From an uncultured Carboxylicivirga sp. (GTDB lineage: Bacteria > Bacteroidota > Bacteroidia > Bacteroidales > Marinilabiliaceae), in NCBI RefSeq assembly GCF_963668385.1, contig NZ_OY764327.1, positions 248,001-312,000 of the forward strand: a DNA stretch of 64,000 nucleotides, in the 5' to 3' direction. Below the pieces are notes generated by a model that saw nothing but the letters and a program-made list of their open reading frames with translations, was not told the origin of the DNA and made no database searches. Within the stretch, counting starts at the first letter, position 1. Every line of letters begins with the position of its first letter. Both the position numbers and the translations under genes were made by a program. Below, in pieces: positions 16,396 through 25,946 of this stretch.

Positions 16396-17043
16396 ATGCT
16401 TAAAAAAGAACGCTATCAGCGCACCATCGAATATTTTCAAAAACACATGCCGGTTGCCGAAACAGAATTGCATTACTCAAATCCCTACGAGTTATTAGTT
16501 GCTGTAATATTGTCGGCTCAATGCACCGATAAAAGAGTAAACCAGATAACACCGGCTATTTTTGAACGTTACCCAAGAGCCGAAGATTTAGCAGAGGCCA
16601 CTCCTGACGAAATATTTGAGCTGATTCGTTCGTGTAGTTATCCTAACAACAAAAGCAAGCATTTGGCCGGCATGGCAAAAATGTTGGTTAATGATTTTAA
16701 CAGCGTTGTTCCCGATGATATTAATCAACTGCAAAAGCTACCCGGTGTGGGGCGAAAAACAGCCAATGTTATCGCATCGGTAGTGTACGAAAAGCCAGCT
16801 ATGGCTGTTGATACGCATGTTTTTAGAGTAGCTGCCCGCATTGGTTTAACCACCAACTCAAAAACACCCCTCGACACCGAAAAGCAATTGGTTAAGAATT
16901 TTCCTGAAGATTTACTCCCAATTGCCCATCATTGGCTGATTTTACATGGCCGATATGTGTGTATTGCCCGCAAACCCAAGTGTGGAAAGTGCGGATTGAA
17001 AGACTTTTGCAAATATTTTGAACAACAAACTATCAATGCGTAA
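16396..17043 (+). CDS. nth: Endonuclease III (DNA glycosylase/AP lyase)
   Basis: A base-excision-repair glycosylase for oxidised pyrimidines. The helix-hairpin-helix LPGVGRKTANV carries the catalytic Lys (about K121) and is followed by AVDTHVFRV with the catalytic Asp (about D139). The C-terminal 4Fe-4S loop is intact, with spacing C-x6-C-x2-C-x5-C (CIARKPKCGKCGLKDFC). The frame is open to a TTG at 16387, but the ATG at 16396 gives the usual start MLKKERYQR and a 215-residue protein, normal for Nth. The gene is followed by a 2.3-kb gene-free region. Confidence 0.95.
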   Translation: MLKKERYQRTIEYFQKHMPVAETELHYSNPYELLVAVILSAQCTDKRVNQITPAIFERYPRAEDLAEATPDEIFELIRSCSYPNNKSKHLAGMAKMLVNDFNSVVPDDINQLQKLPGVGRKTANVIASVVYEKPAMAVDTHVFRVAARIGLTTNSKTPLDTEKQLVKNFPEDLLPIAHHWLILHGRYVCIARKPKCGKCGLKDFCKYFEQQTINA

Positions 17044-17120
17044 TAGCAACACTTTCAGATCGTAAGATAGTATGAGTGATATCTACCCAATTAACGTTTA
17101 ACAATTATTAACTGCGATAA

Positions 17121-17237
17121 TTTGATATATACCCCATAAATATTGCATCTTTGTAGTAGGGATTTTCATAAAAATTGGATTTAGTTAGCTGATTTAAGGG
17201 TAAGGACAGATTTTTCGATCTGTCCTTTTCTTTTTTA
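17121..17237 (+). ncRNA. Small RNA cassette, copy A
   Basis: A promoter-like pair (TTTG at 17121, CATCTTTG at 17146-17153, 21-base spacer) precedes a short region. It contains the core TTGGATTTAGTT (17175-17186) and GATTTAAGGGTAAGGACAG, ending in a terminator: stem AAGGACAG / CTGTCCTT followed by a T-rich tail. The predicted transcript is about 75-80 bases (from about 17160). The same core, spacing and terminator recur at 18804-18898 and 18930-19053. There is no ORF inside. The RNA family is not recognised; an Rfam search is needed to tell whether it is known. Confidence 0.6.
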
Positions 17238-17298
17238 TATCCCTCATTGTCGATTATTCGATTATCAATGTCCCGATTTTTCAATTGAGCGATTAACT

Positions 17299-18690
17299 TA
17301 CAATACAGTCGCCCTTTCAGGGCTTCAATTTACATAGCGTATTACACAGCACTCCACTTCGACTAGCTCAGTGTCGTACTGTGCTACTACAGTCAGGCTT
17401 ACAGCCTTCTTTTAACTGCTGCATCACATGCACCAAGTCAAAGTTCAAAAGGGAAATAGCTATATAATTGATAACAGTCTAACTGCTGAGTTTTATTTTT
17501 TTAATTGTCGATTTGTTGAATTGCATAACTGTTGAGGCTATCAGCCAAAGGCTAGTAGCTAAAAGCTAAGAAGTCCCGCAGGGACGTTTATACAAGCATA
17601 GTACGTAAGTGCTATGTATACGAATTCATCATGCCCATAAGTCCTGGAAGGACGTCTGTTATTATGCACCAAGTCAAAATTTATATAATTAATTGTTTAA
17701 AACGGACTCCGGACTTATAGCTCCGGACTTTTAATATTAATTCGTAGAGTTGTATAATTGCCATGCACTAAGCACTGCGCACAAAGCACAAGAAATATAG
17801 CTTCGGACTCTTCCGTCTCCGGTCTTCCATCTTCGTGCTAATAACTATTGACAGTCGCCCCTGCAGGGCTCCTATTTACAATACCTATTACACAGCACTC
17901 CACTTCGACAAGCTCAGTGTCGTACTCTGCTGCTACAGTCAGGGCTACGCCCTTGTTCTAACTACTGCATCATATTCACCAAGTCAAAAGTTATTAAGTC
18001 AAAGTTCGAAACGGAATAATCATCGGTGGATAACGTTAAGCGAAATAAGCTATCAGCCAGAGGCTAGTAGCTAACAGCTATGCAGTCCCGCAGGGACGTT
18101 TGTATTAGCATAGTACGTAAGTGCTATGTATACGAATTCATCATGCCCATAAGTCCTGGAAGGACGTCTGTTATTATGCACCAAGTCAAAATTTATATAA
18201 TTAATTGTTTAAAACGGACTCCAGACTTATAGCTCCGGACTTTTAATATTAATTCGTAGAGTTGTATAATTGCCATGCACTAAGCACTGCGCACTAAGCA
18301 CAAGAAATATAGCTTCGGACTCTTCCGTCTCCGGTCTTCCATCTTCGTGCTAATAACTATTGACAGTCGCCCCTGCAGGGCTCCTATTTACAATATCTAT
18401 TACACAGCACTCCACTTCGACTAGCTCAGTATCGTACTGTGCTGCTACAGTCAGGGCTACGCCCTTGTTCTAACTACTGCATCATATTCACCAAGTCAAA
18501 AGTTATTAAGTCAAAGTTCGAAACGGAAATAATCATCGGTGGATAACGTTCAGCGAAATAAGCTATCAGCCAGAGGCTAGTAGCTAACAGCTATGCAGTC
18601 CCGCAGGGACGTTTGTATTAGCATAGTACGTAAGTGCTATGTATATGAATTCGTCATGTGCATAAGTCCTGAAAGGACGTTTGTAATAAA
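17299..18690 (+). repeat. Tandem array of the mosaic repeat (unit about 512 bp)
   Basis: About two and a half units lie head to tail. The first (from 17299) is diverged, the second runs from about 17841 to 18352, and the third from 18353 to about 18690 is truncated. ATAACTATTGACAGTCGCCC recurs at 17841 and 18353, a period of 512. The second and third are almost identical by eye. Each unit holds short hairpins in fixed order: GCCCCTGCAGGGC, CAGCACTCC...GTGCTG, AGGGCTACGCCCT, a GCTATCAGCC/GGCTAGTAGC stem, GTCCCGCAGGGAC, AGCATAGTACGTAAGTGCTATG, AGTCCTGGAAGGACGT, GGACTCCGGACTTATAGCTCC. ORFs crossing it are repeat-derived. Confidence 0.9.
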
Positions 18691-18803
18691 TGGAAAACCA
18701 ACCAAACTCAATAGATCTTAAATTATTTCTCAACATGACTTAACTGCCTCAAAATCTTAACACGAATTAACTTTGCTTGAGTTTTGTTCACTATAATTTT
18801 AAT

Positions 18804-18898
18804 GATATTTGTTATGTAGATTTTTTTTCATAGATTTTGGATTTGGTTAACGAACTGGTAAAAAAAGGACAGGTTATTATGATCTGTCCTTTTTTTTG
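18804..18898 (+). ncRNA. Small RNA cassette, copy B
   Basis: The second copy of the cassette seen at 17121. A -7-like GATATTTG (18804-18811) is followed by TAGATTTTTTTTCATAGA and the core TTGGATTTGGTTAACGAACT (18837-18856). The terminator stem AAAGGACAG / CTGTCCTTT lies ahead of eight T. It lacks the GATTTAAGGGT segment of the other copies. Upstream, AACACGAATTAACTTTG and TTGAGTTTT are shared with copy C, so the promoter region is conserved as well as the transcript. Confidence 0.6.
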
Positions 18899-18929
18899 AC
18901 CTATAGCGATTTAACATGAATTAACCAAG

Positions 18930-19053
18930 TTTGAGTTTTCTTTACTGAATAAGTTCGCATATTTGCACTGTAGATTTTTATTCATAGATTTGGATTTAGT
19001 TAACGAACTGATTTAAGGGTAAGGACAGGTTTTTATGATCTGTCCTTTTTTTA
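18930..19053 (+). ncRNA. Small RNA cassette, copy C
   Basis: The third copy, 70 bases after copy B. It has TTTGAGTTTTC (18930), a -7-like CATATTTG (18958-18965), then TGTAGATTTTTATTCATAGA, the core TTGGATTTAGTTAACGAACT (18990-19009), GATTTAAGGGTAAGGACAG and the terminator CTGTCCTTTTTTT. AGTTAACGAACT can form a small hairpin, as in copy B. The predicted transcript is about 80 bases. Tandem copies with retained promoter and terminator argue for selection at the RNA level. Confidence 0.6.
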
Positions 19054-19313
19054 TGCATTAATATTTGAGTCGATAATCTCAATCAATTCAATTTGCAGCA
19101 ACACCTAGTCTAAAAAAACTCAGATAACTGAGATATATCCTTTAATCGGGCAATTGAGTAACAAGTTATTAACAGTTATTACTTCTTATAAAAGGAAAAT
19201 AACCAGAGACTTCCCCCAATTACATCAATACAGCAAATACCTCGTTTAATTTCTTGGCCGATTAAGAGCTTTTTGTTACCTTATGATCAGTTTAAACCGC
19301 TAAATTCAACACT
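19054..19313. other. Intergenic region before the cytidylate-kinase-like gene
   Basis: AT-rich sequence of about 260 bases with no recognisable gene, hairpin or repeat. It presumably contains the promoter of the following gene, but no confident -7 box was found. Confidence 0.4.
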
Positions 19314-20015
19314 ATGGATAATCTGTTTTTACAATACATGAAAGAAAGATCCGGACAGCCAAAAAACAGTGGATCGCGAAAAAAGAACGGAGGTCCGGTA
19401 GTTACCATCTCGCGCGAATATGGTTGTCATGGACAACGCATTGGACAGTTACTTGCCGAACGTATTAACGTAGAACTTCGCAAAGAGGGTATTAGAAAAG
19501 AATGGCGCATGATAAGTAAAGAAATTTTGGAGCGTTCAGCCTCGGAGCTTAAACTTACATCGGCACTATTAGAAGATTTGAGCGACTATCGGCAAAAGAG
19601 TTTTTTCGAAAACCTTGCATTGTTTTTTAGCAGTTCGTATTACCCGGGCGACGTTAAGATTAAAAATACCATTGCAAAATTTTTACACGACGAAGCCGAA
19701 GTTGGTAATGTGGTTATTATTGGACGTGCCGGAGAAGCCATCACTAAAAATATCAAAAAAGCACTGCACGTTAAAATGGAAGCTCCACTAGACTGGAGAG
19801 CCGAAATTGTTTCGAAAGACGAAAATATTAGTATCAGCGATGCTAAAAAACGATGCATCGAACAAGATAAACGACGAGCCAGCTTCAGAGATTATTTCGA
19901 AAAAGACAGGCCTGATGTTGATTTCTTTGATATTCGCATTAATGCCATGAGCATGACGGACGAAGAAATTGTAAATTTGTTGTTCTGTTTTGCCCGTTCA
20001 CGAAACTTTTGGTAA
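19314..20015 (+). CDS. Cytidylate kinase-like family protein
   Basis: A 233-residue P-loop-type kinase of the cytidylate-kinase-like family found widely in anaerobes. The N-terminal nucleotide-binding segment reads VVTISREYGCHGQRIGQLLAERI (about 28-50). A mid-protein segment VVIIGRAGEAITK (about 134-146) and the arginine-rich lid (KRCIEQDKRRASFRDYFE) match the family. It is distinct from the housekeeping CMP kinase and its physiological substrate is not established. It stands alone on the plus strand, converging with the fructosamine kinase gene only 5 bases away. Confidence 0.85.
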   Translation: MDNLFLQYMKERSGQPKNSGSRKKNGGPVVTISREYGCHGQRIGQLLAERINVELRKEGIRKEWRMISKEILERSASELKLTSALLEDLSDYRQKSFFENLALFFSSSYYPGDVKIKNTIAKFLHDEAEVGNVVIIGRAGEAITKNIKKALHVKMEAPLDWRAEIVSKDENISISDAKKRCIEQDKRRASFRDYFEKDRPDVDFFDIRINAMSMTDEEIVNLLFCFARSRNFW

Positions 20016-20020
20016 TGACA

Positions 20021-20878
20021 CTAAAGATATGAACGCATTAGTTGCTCAGCCTGCGATTGATATGAGTATCCGAATAGATTAAGATGATTCAAAACGTGAT
20101 AAAGCAGGTAAATATTTTGGCGGTATTGATGTCCATCTTTCAAAGGGTAAGTTTGTTTGTAACTTTGATAAAATTGGGGACTAAAACCGCCAAATAAATG
20201 AGTCATGGCAAGGTCGGCCTCACGATGCCCATAATAAACAGCCGGATCGATTAGTACAGGTTTATAATACTCATCTACCATATAGTTTCCTCCCCATAAA
20301 TCGCCATGTAGCAAAGTTGGTTTCTCGTCACTTCCTTCTAAAATGGAATCAATTCGTTTTTCAATCACCAAAAACAAGCGCTTGAACTCCTTTGTAGCAT
20401 ACCCATTTTTCTCGGCCAATAAATACTGGTACAGTAAACGCTTATTAAAATAAAACTCAGTCCAGTTATTACGTTCCACTTCTGTAGCCTTGTTTATTTG
20501 CGGAGTAGCCCCAATGAAGTTATCTTCATAAAAACCAAAATACGTTGCTGTATATTGGTGCATAATGGCATAAGTTTTACCAAACTCCGAAAAAAAATCA
20601 GTTGTTTTAGTACCTTCCTTTATAGCCTCCAATAATAAAAAATCTTCGTCAACCGCAATAACTTTCGGAATCCTTATGCAACTGGCTTTTGTCAGCTCAT
20701 TAAGGCCGTTAGCTTCTTTCCGAAACATCGAGTTCGAAAAACCGGATTTCAGAAAATACCGATTCCCATCAGTCGTTTTAATCATCTGCGTTTGCGCAAT
20801 ACAACCACCACCCACATTTTGCTTTTGAATGATGTTTGTATTGAGCACTTCTTCTATTTTGGTAAAAACATCAGGCAT
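20021..20878 (-). CDS. Fructosamine/ketosamine kinase family protein
   Basis: A 285-residue small-molecule kinase with the fructosamine-3-kinase fold, thought to phosphorylate ketosamines so that glycated amines break down. The ATP-binding lobe includes GGGCIAQTQMIKTTDGNRYFLKSG (about 23-46). The catalytic loop is LLHGDLWGGNYM (about 187-198), and the metal-binding loop is VLIDPAVYYGHREADLAM. Its start overlaps the end of the protein tyrosine phosphatase gene by 8 bases, the common pairing of these two genes in bacteria. This suggests joint action on sugar-phosphate-derived glycation adducts (inference). Confidence 0.9.
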   Translation of the reverse strand: MPDVFTKIEEVLNTNIIQKQNVGGGCIAQTQMIKTTDGNRYFLKSGFSNSMFRKEANGLNELTKASCIRIPKVIAVDEDFLLLEAIKEGTKTTDFFSEFGKTYAIMHQYTATYFGFYEDNFIGATPQINKATEVERNNWTEFYFNKRLLYQYLLAEKNGYATKEFKRLFLVIEKRIDSILEGSDEKPTLLHGDLWGGNYMVDEYYKPVLIDPAVYYGHREADLAMTHLFGGFSPQFYQSYKQTYPLKDGHQYRQNIYLLYHVLNHLNLFGYSYQSQAEQLMRSYL

Positions 20879-21353
20879 TTTCTAAGTGATTGATAAGCCC
20901 CATACAGGCATCTTCCAAAAGATCCAGAACCAATTCAAAACCGGCAGCTCCACCATAATATGGATCAGGTACAGAGGTGTACTCGAAAGAAGTACAGTAG
21001 TCTGTCATTTTACTAATTTTAGCTCGCTGAGCATCGTTATGTGCCATAAATTCCAAGTCTTCAACATTCTGATCATCCATGGCAATGATGTAATCAAAGT
21101 AATCGAAATCAACTTTTGCATTTACTTTTCGACTGATGCTGGTTAAACGATAATCGCGATTGATAGCATGTCGCTGCATACGCTGATCGGCGGGTTCTCC
21201 TGAGTGATAAGCTGCAGTTCCTGCCGAATCAATTTCAAAATATTGACTCAGTCCTTCTTTCTCTACCTTAGCCTTCATCACAGCTTCGGCACTCGGACTT
21301 CGACAAATATTGCCCAGGCACACAAAAAGTATCTTTGTTTTATCCATAATCAT
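20871..21353 (-). CDS. Low-molecular-weight protein tyrosine phosphatase
   Basis: A 160-residue phosphatase with the signature VCLGNICRSPSAEAV near the N-terminus (nucleophile C12, R18 in the C-x5-R loop) and the general-acid Asp in SVPDPYYGG (about 130). It is followed, with an 8-base overlap, by the fructosamine kinase. Two in-frame ATGs (M1 and M3) are possible starts; either keeps the domain intact. Substrates may be tyrosine-phosphorylated proteins or small sugar phosphates; the operon partner favours the latter weakly. Confidence 0.93.
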   Translation of the reverse strand: MIMDKTKILFVCLGNICRSPSAEAVMKAKVEKEGLSQYFEIDSAGTAAYHSGEPADQRMQRHAINRDYRLTSISRKVNAKVDFDYFDYIIAMDDQNVEDLEFMAHNDAQRAKISKMTDYCTSFEYTSVPDPYYGGAAGFELVLDLLEDACMGLINHLENA

Positions 21354-21657
21354 CTATTTTATTTCAAATATAACAGTTTCGATGTGATAAAAAGCTTTAG
21401 TTTTATGCTTCCTAAATGCTATTGCCAATCACTTACTCTCTTCTGATCAATAATAGAACTTCGTACTAAAGCTCAATTTTATCTTAAAAAAATAAACGTT
21501 ATCCCATACCATAACAAGCCCTTAGATAGCTGATAATAAACTCATTTTACATCAACAGAAAACAAAGCACAGAAAACAATCTATTATTTCTGTTGTTTTT
21601 TTAATAGGCAGAAAAGCCTTTATTTTAGAGGATCAAAAAGCAAATATAGTTATCGCC
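21354..21657. other. Intergenic region between divergent genes
   Basis: About 300 AT-rich bases between the divergent phosphatase genes. No clear promoter box, terminator, repeat or small gene was found. It must contain the promoters of both flanking genes. Confidence 0.4.
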
Positions 21658-22830
21658 ATGAAAAAAATCAGCATTCTAATAAGTCTCATCTTCGTTTCAA
21701 TCAGCATATTTGCTCAGGAAGATTACAAAGACGTAAAACACGAAAAATACGAATATACAGTTGAACATCAACACGATGTTATTCCATTTAATAAAGATGA
21801 TGTAAAGTTTAAGAAACGCCCTAAAAACATCATTCTATTTATTGGTGATGGCATGGGGATAGGACAGGTTTTTGCGGGCATAACTGCTAACGGTGGTGAG
21901 TTAAATATACAAAACATGCCTTACACAGGCTTTAGTAAAACCCAAAGTGCCGATAATTATGTCACCGATTCGGCAGCTGGTGGTACTGCCTTATCTACAG
22001 GAAAAAAAACTACTAATGGCACCATTGGCTTAGATGCTTATGGTAATAAAGCAACTACTATACTGGAATATGCCGAACGAAATAACAAAGCTACAGGTTT
22101 GGTTTCTACTTCGGCCATTACACATGCAACCCCAGCCTCGTTTATTGCACATCAACCCAGCCGTATCATGTACGAACAAATTGCCGGTGATTTTATGAAT
22201 ACCGACATTGATGTATTTATTGGTGGTGGGGCTGATTTTTTTACCAGAAGAGTGGATGGTCGTAATCTGGTAACAGAGTTGAATGACAAAGGCTACCGCA
22301 TTGCCTACAATATGCAAGAGATAGAACCATTCACCAAAGGAAAACTGGCAGTATTGACTGCTTTAGGTCATAATGCTGGTTACCGCGACAGAGGAGATAT
22401 GTTACCTCAAGCTACAGCTAAAGCCATTGAAGTATTGTCAAATGCTGATAGTAAAGGCTTTTTTTTAATGGTGGAAGGGAGTCAGATTGATTGGGGTAGT
22501 CATCAAAACAATGCTGCTTATACTACCGGAGAAGTGTTGGATATGGATAAAGCATTAGGTGAGGCTATCAAATTTGCCCTAAAAGACAGAAGAACGCTGA
22601 TTATTGTTACTGCCGATCATGAAACAGGAGGAATGACTATTAATGATGGTGACATGTCGAAAGGTTATGTAAAAGCAGCTTATACCACCGGTGATCATAC
22701 CGGCATTATGGTGCCTGTATATGCCATTGGTCCGGGAGCAAAGGAGTTTACAGGTGTATATGAGAATACTGAAATTTTCGAGAAGATGTACAGGTTATTT
22801 AAGTTTAAAGAAGAAGAGAAGGATAGATAG
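21658..22830 (+). CDS. Alkaline phosphatase
   Basis: A 390-residue exported phosphomonoesterase of the PhoA family. The signal peptide is residues 1-19 (MKKISILISLIFVSISIFAQ, cut near Q20). Metal and catalytic motifs are in order: LFIGDGMGIGQ (D64), VTDSAAGGTALSTGKKT with nucleophile S105, MVEGSQIDWGSHQN, VTADHETGGM and GDHTGIMVPVYAIGP. All zinc ligands expected for the family appear present. It is somewhat short, near the minimal bacterial form. It is likely periplasmic and used for phosphate scavenging. Confidence 0.93.
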   Translation: MKKISILISLIFVSISIFAQEDYKDVKHEKYEYTVEHQHDVIPFNKDDVKFKKRPKNIILFIGDGMGIGQVFAGITANGGELNIQNMPYTGFSKTQSADNYVTDSAAGGTALSTGKKTTNGTIGLDAYGNKATTILEYAERNNKATGLVSTSAITHATPASFIAHQPSRIMYEQIAGDFMNTDIDVFIGGGADFFTRRVDGRNLVTELNDKGYRIAYNMQEIEPFTKGKLAVLTALGHNAGYRDRGDMLPQATAKAIEVLSNADSKGFFLMVEGSQIDWGSHQNNAAYTTGEVLDMDKALGEAIKFALKDRRTLIIVTADHETGGMTINDGDMSKGYVKAAYTTGDHTGIMVPVYAIGPGAKEFTGVYENTEIFEKMYRLFKFKEEEKDR

Positions 22831-22911
22831 GTTACATAGCTTCCGATTTGGCTTATAGCTATACATAGCTTTGTGAAATACGATAATTATCGAACTAAAA
22901 AGATATCCTTT

Positions 22912-22975
22912 ATTAAAGGCGTCCTTACAGGACTATATTTTACATCATCTATCTCTCATAGCACTTAGCTAATAG
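22912..22975 (-). repeat. Repeat fragment, minus orientation
   Basis: Two modules of the mosaic family on the minus strand: the hairpin GTCCTTACAGGAC and a degraded CATAGCACTTAGCTAATAG. It lies between the alkaline phosphatase and polymerase gene ends. Confidence 0.6.
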
Positions 22976-23006
22976 AAAATTGAGTCATTATATAATTGAC
23001 ATCAGT

Positions 23007-25946
23007 TTATTCATCCAAATTACGATTGTGCAAACGATACATCTTACTCACCTCAATACTAATAAACCCATACTCTTCTACCACATTGCCAAAAATATGA
23101 TAACACCCCGGGCCACGAAATGGATAGCGGGCAGCTGCTTCTACAAAATGAACCGTATCAATCCACCTCCCCTGCATATCGAGCCAGGTACCAAAAAACA
23201 TAGCCGCTCCGTTGGCAGTACGTGTGGGTTTACGCGTTACCAGATAACCTACTATCGACACATATTTATTAATCAGAAGAGGTAAATCGCGAGCCCTCAA
23301 AGTGCTGGGTAATTTATCCGCCAATAGCTTAAACGGACTTACCAATGGAAAGCCCAGTAGTTCTATCTCATCAAAAGCATTCTCTAAATCGTGACTCCAC
23401 AACTCGGGCAACTCAAAAGCTTTTACTTCGGCAGGAGCAAACAATGTTGCTTCTTCTTTTACCTTTTTAGTATACCCTAACAGATGATGTGCATCCCACA
23501 GCAACTCCTTCTTACCTTTACTTGTAAACCGAAATGCTCCCACACGTATCAGAATCAACAATTGTTCCAGCGAACTACCTGTTCGCATTACAAAGTCAGA
23601 CAAATCTTTAAACTGACCATATTGTTCTCGCTCCCCCAACAACTTACGCACGGTTCCTTTCTCAAGATTGTACAACATAGCAAAACCAAGATAAATACGT
23701 TTACCTGTGATTTTATTGTGCCAATCGCTTCTATTCACACAAGGTGCCTCTACCTCAGCTCCGTTAATTCGAGCCTCGTGTAGGTATAACTCGGGTCGAT
23801 AAAAACCTCCACCATTATTGAGCGTTGCCACCATATACTCCAACGGATAATGCGCTTTGAGATACAACGCCTGATAGCTCTCAATGGCATAACTGGCCGA
23901 ATGGCCTTTGGCGAAAGCATAGTTGGCAAAGCTCTCAATCTGCATCCATATGTCTTTCACTGTTTGCTCCTCATAACCTTTTTTTCGGCAGTTGCTGTAG
24001 AATTTATCTCGCACCTTCCAAAACTCATTACGTTGCCTGAACTTCCACGACATTCCCCTACGCAGAATATCGGCTTCATCCAGAGACAAACCTGCAAAAT
24101 AATGCGCCACCTTAATCACATCCTCCTGATACACCATCACACCATAAGTCTCATCCAATATTTCGTATAACTGCGGAAGATCCTGCTTCGCTTTCTCTCG
24201 TCGTTTCTCATCCTGAAACCGCAAGATATACTCGCGCATCATTCCACTCTTTGCCACTCCCGGACGAATAATAGAACTGGCCGCCACCAGACGGAGATAG
24301 TCGTCAGCCTTTAACTTAGTTAACAACATACGCATGGCGGGCGACTCCACATAAAAACAACCGATAGCCTTCCCCACCTTTAGATGCTCTTTAATTGACT
24401 CATCTTCTTTAAACTTATTGATGTCGTGAATATCAATCTCCACGCCCCTATTTTCTTTGATGATGTCCAATGTGTCTTTAATCTTACTCAACCCACGCTG
24501 ACTAAGAATATCGAATTTATGCAAGCCCACATCTTCGGCCACATACATATCAAACTGTGTTGACGGGAAACCTTTAGGCAGCATCTCGGTAGCCGAATAA
24601 TACGAGATAGGTTTTTCAGAAATGATAACGCCACTGGAGTGAATACTGCAATGACTGGGAAATCCGTCGATGTATTTGCTATACTGGATCACCCATTTAC
24701 CATACTGCCCGTAATTTTTAGGTGATGGATCTTTTTGCAGCGCCACAATCTCCTCGTCGGGCAAGCCAAACACCTTACCTATCTCCCTGAAAGCCGATTT
24801 ATGGTTAAAGGTGATATAAGTTCCCAACAAGGCTACATGATCGTAACCATAACGATCAAAAATATAACGAGTCACATCATCGCGATCGGTCCACGAAAAG
24901 TCGATATCAAAATCGGGTGGTGAAGTACGATACGGATTGATAAAACGCTCAAAATAAAGATTAAGGTCAATGGGATCAACATTGGTAAGTCGCAACAAAT
25001 AAGCCACCAAACTATTGGCTCCACTACCCCGCCCCACATAATAATAGCCCTGATTGCGGGCATACTTTACAATATCATTTGTCACCAAAAAGTAAGCACA
25101 GAAGCCCAGATCACGAATGGTATTCAGCTCTTTATTCATCCGTTCAATTACTTCCTTTGGTCGATCGGGGAAACGATATTTCAAGCCTTTCTCACACTCA
25201 TCTTTCAGCAACTGAAAATCCTTTTCGTCGGAGCCCAAGAAATAGCGTTTATTCTTATTTACCCCCAGCTCAAAATCGATATTGCACGACTCCATCAACT
25301 TTTGCGTATTGTGTAATATGGCCGGAAATCTGCCAAACAAACTAATCAACTCGTCTTTCGAAAGAAGCTTTTCATTCATCGTTCCCTGCTCCTCTTCGGG
25401 TAGTTTGCTCAATAACATATTCAGGTCGATGGCTCGCAACAATCGATGCACATTATAATCGTGCTTATTCCGGAAAGTCACCGTATGCTGGATCACCAAC
25501 TTACTTTTCTGATCTTTCCACACCGAGAAAGGCAAATTCTTCAACTGATCGGGCCGTATCCCAACGAACTCGTTATAACGCAACTCACGCTTTTTGTTTG
25601 TAAACGGATAGATAACATAGGCATGTTTAAATTCAGGCGCCTTGGTGTCCAATTCTTCTCCCGAATGACGATGATAAGTAAGGTGCTCGCATAACTCGCG
25701 ATAACCTTCATTATTGCGGGCAATACCCACATACATCTGCTCCACGCCATTTCGAAAATCGATACCCACCACTGGCTTTATCCCAAACTCAGCCGAACGA
25801 CGCACTAAATCAACACAGGCAGAAGTACTGTTGATATCAGTAATTGCAAGCGTGCTGTAGCCCTTTTCTGAAGCTTCTTTCAGCAGATCCTCGGTAGAGA
25901 TGGTTCCGTATTTAAAACTATAATATGTATGACAGTTTGTTAGCAC
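23007..25946 (-). CDS. DNA polymerase III alpha subunit, DnaE2/ImuC-like
   Basis: A 979-residue C-family polymerase, shorter than a replicative DnaE. The N-terminal PHP domain begins MLTNCHTYYSFKYGTIS, closer to DnaE2 (HCLSNFSFLRG-like) than to active PHP nucleases, and lacks several metal-binding histidines. The polymerase motifs are intact: GRGSGANSLVAYLLRL (about 305-320), PPDFDIDF with catalytic aspartates (343-350), GVMVYQEDV and KGHSASYA. A helix-hairpin-helix region and a C-terminal OB fold follow, but no long tau-binding tail. The start is GTG. Downstream position after the DinB-type gene and the divergent LexA-like repressor points to error-prone translesion synthesis. Confidence 0.88.
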   Translation of the reverse strand: MLTNCHTYYSFKYGTISTEDLLKEASEKGYSTLAITDINSTSACVDLVRRSAEFGIKPVVGIDFRNGVEQMYVGIARNNEGYRELCEHLTYHRHSGEELDTKAPEFKHAYVIYPFTNKKRELRYNEFVGIRPDQLKNLPFSVWKDQKSKLVIQHTVTFRNKHDYNVHRLLRAIDLNMLLSKLPEEEQGTMNEKLLSKDELISLFGRFPAILHNTQKLMESCNIDFELGVNKNKRYFLGSDEKDFQLLKDECEKGLKYRFPDRPKEVIERMNKELNTIRDLGFCAYFLVTNDIVKYARNQGYYYVGRGSGANSLVAYLLRLTNVDPIDLNLYFERFINPYRTSPPDFDIDFSWTDRDDVTRYIFDRYGYDHVALLGTYITFNHKSAFREIGKVFGLPDEEIVALQKDPSPKNYGQYGKWVIQYSKYIDGFPSHCSIHSSGVIISEKPISYYSATEMLPKGFPSTQFDMYVAEDVGLHKFDILSQRGLSKIKDTLDIIKENRGVEIDIHDINKFKEDESIKEHLKVGKAIGCFYVESPAMRMLLTKLKADDYLRLVAASSIIRPGVAKSGMMREYILRFQDEKRREKAKQDLPQLYEILDETYGVMVYQEDVIKVAHYFAGLSLDEADILRRGMSWKFRQRNEFWKVRDKFYSNCRKKGYEEQTVKDIWMQIESFANYAFAKGHSASYAIESYQALYLKAHYPLEYMVATLNNGGGFYRPELYLHEARINGAEVEAPCVNRSDWHNKITGKRIYLGFAMLYNLEKGTVRKLLGEREQYGQFKDLSDFVMRTGSSLEQLLILIRVGAFRFTSKGKKELLWDAHHLLGYTKKVKEEATLFAPAEVKAFELPELWSHDLENAFDEIELLGFPLVSPFKLLADKLPSTLRARDLPLLINKYVSIVGYLVTRKPTRTANGAAMFFGTWLDMQGRWIDTVHFVEAAARYPFRGPGCYHIFGNVVEEYGFISIEVSKMYRLHNRNLDE

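Noticed and set aside
17835-18074. Open reading frame of 79 codons in the repeat array
   Set aside because: It lies wholly in the mosaic repeat; a related frame recurs in the inverted copy at 51147-51332, so the shared peptide comes from the repeat, not from a gene.
20021-21353. Phosphatase-kinase pair as a tyrosine-phosphorylation (exopolysaccharide) system
   Set aside because: The kinase partner is a fructosamine kinase by its HGDLWGGN motif, not a BY-kinase, and no polysaccharide export genes are nearby.
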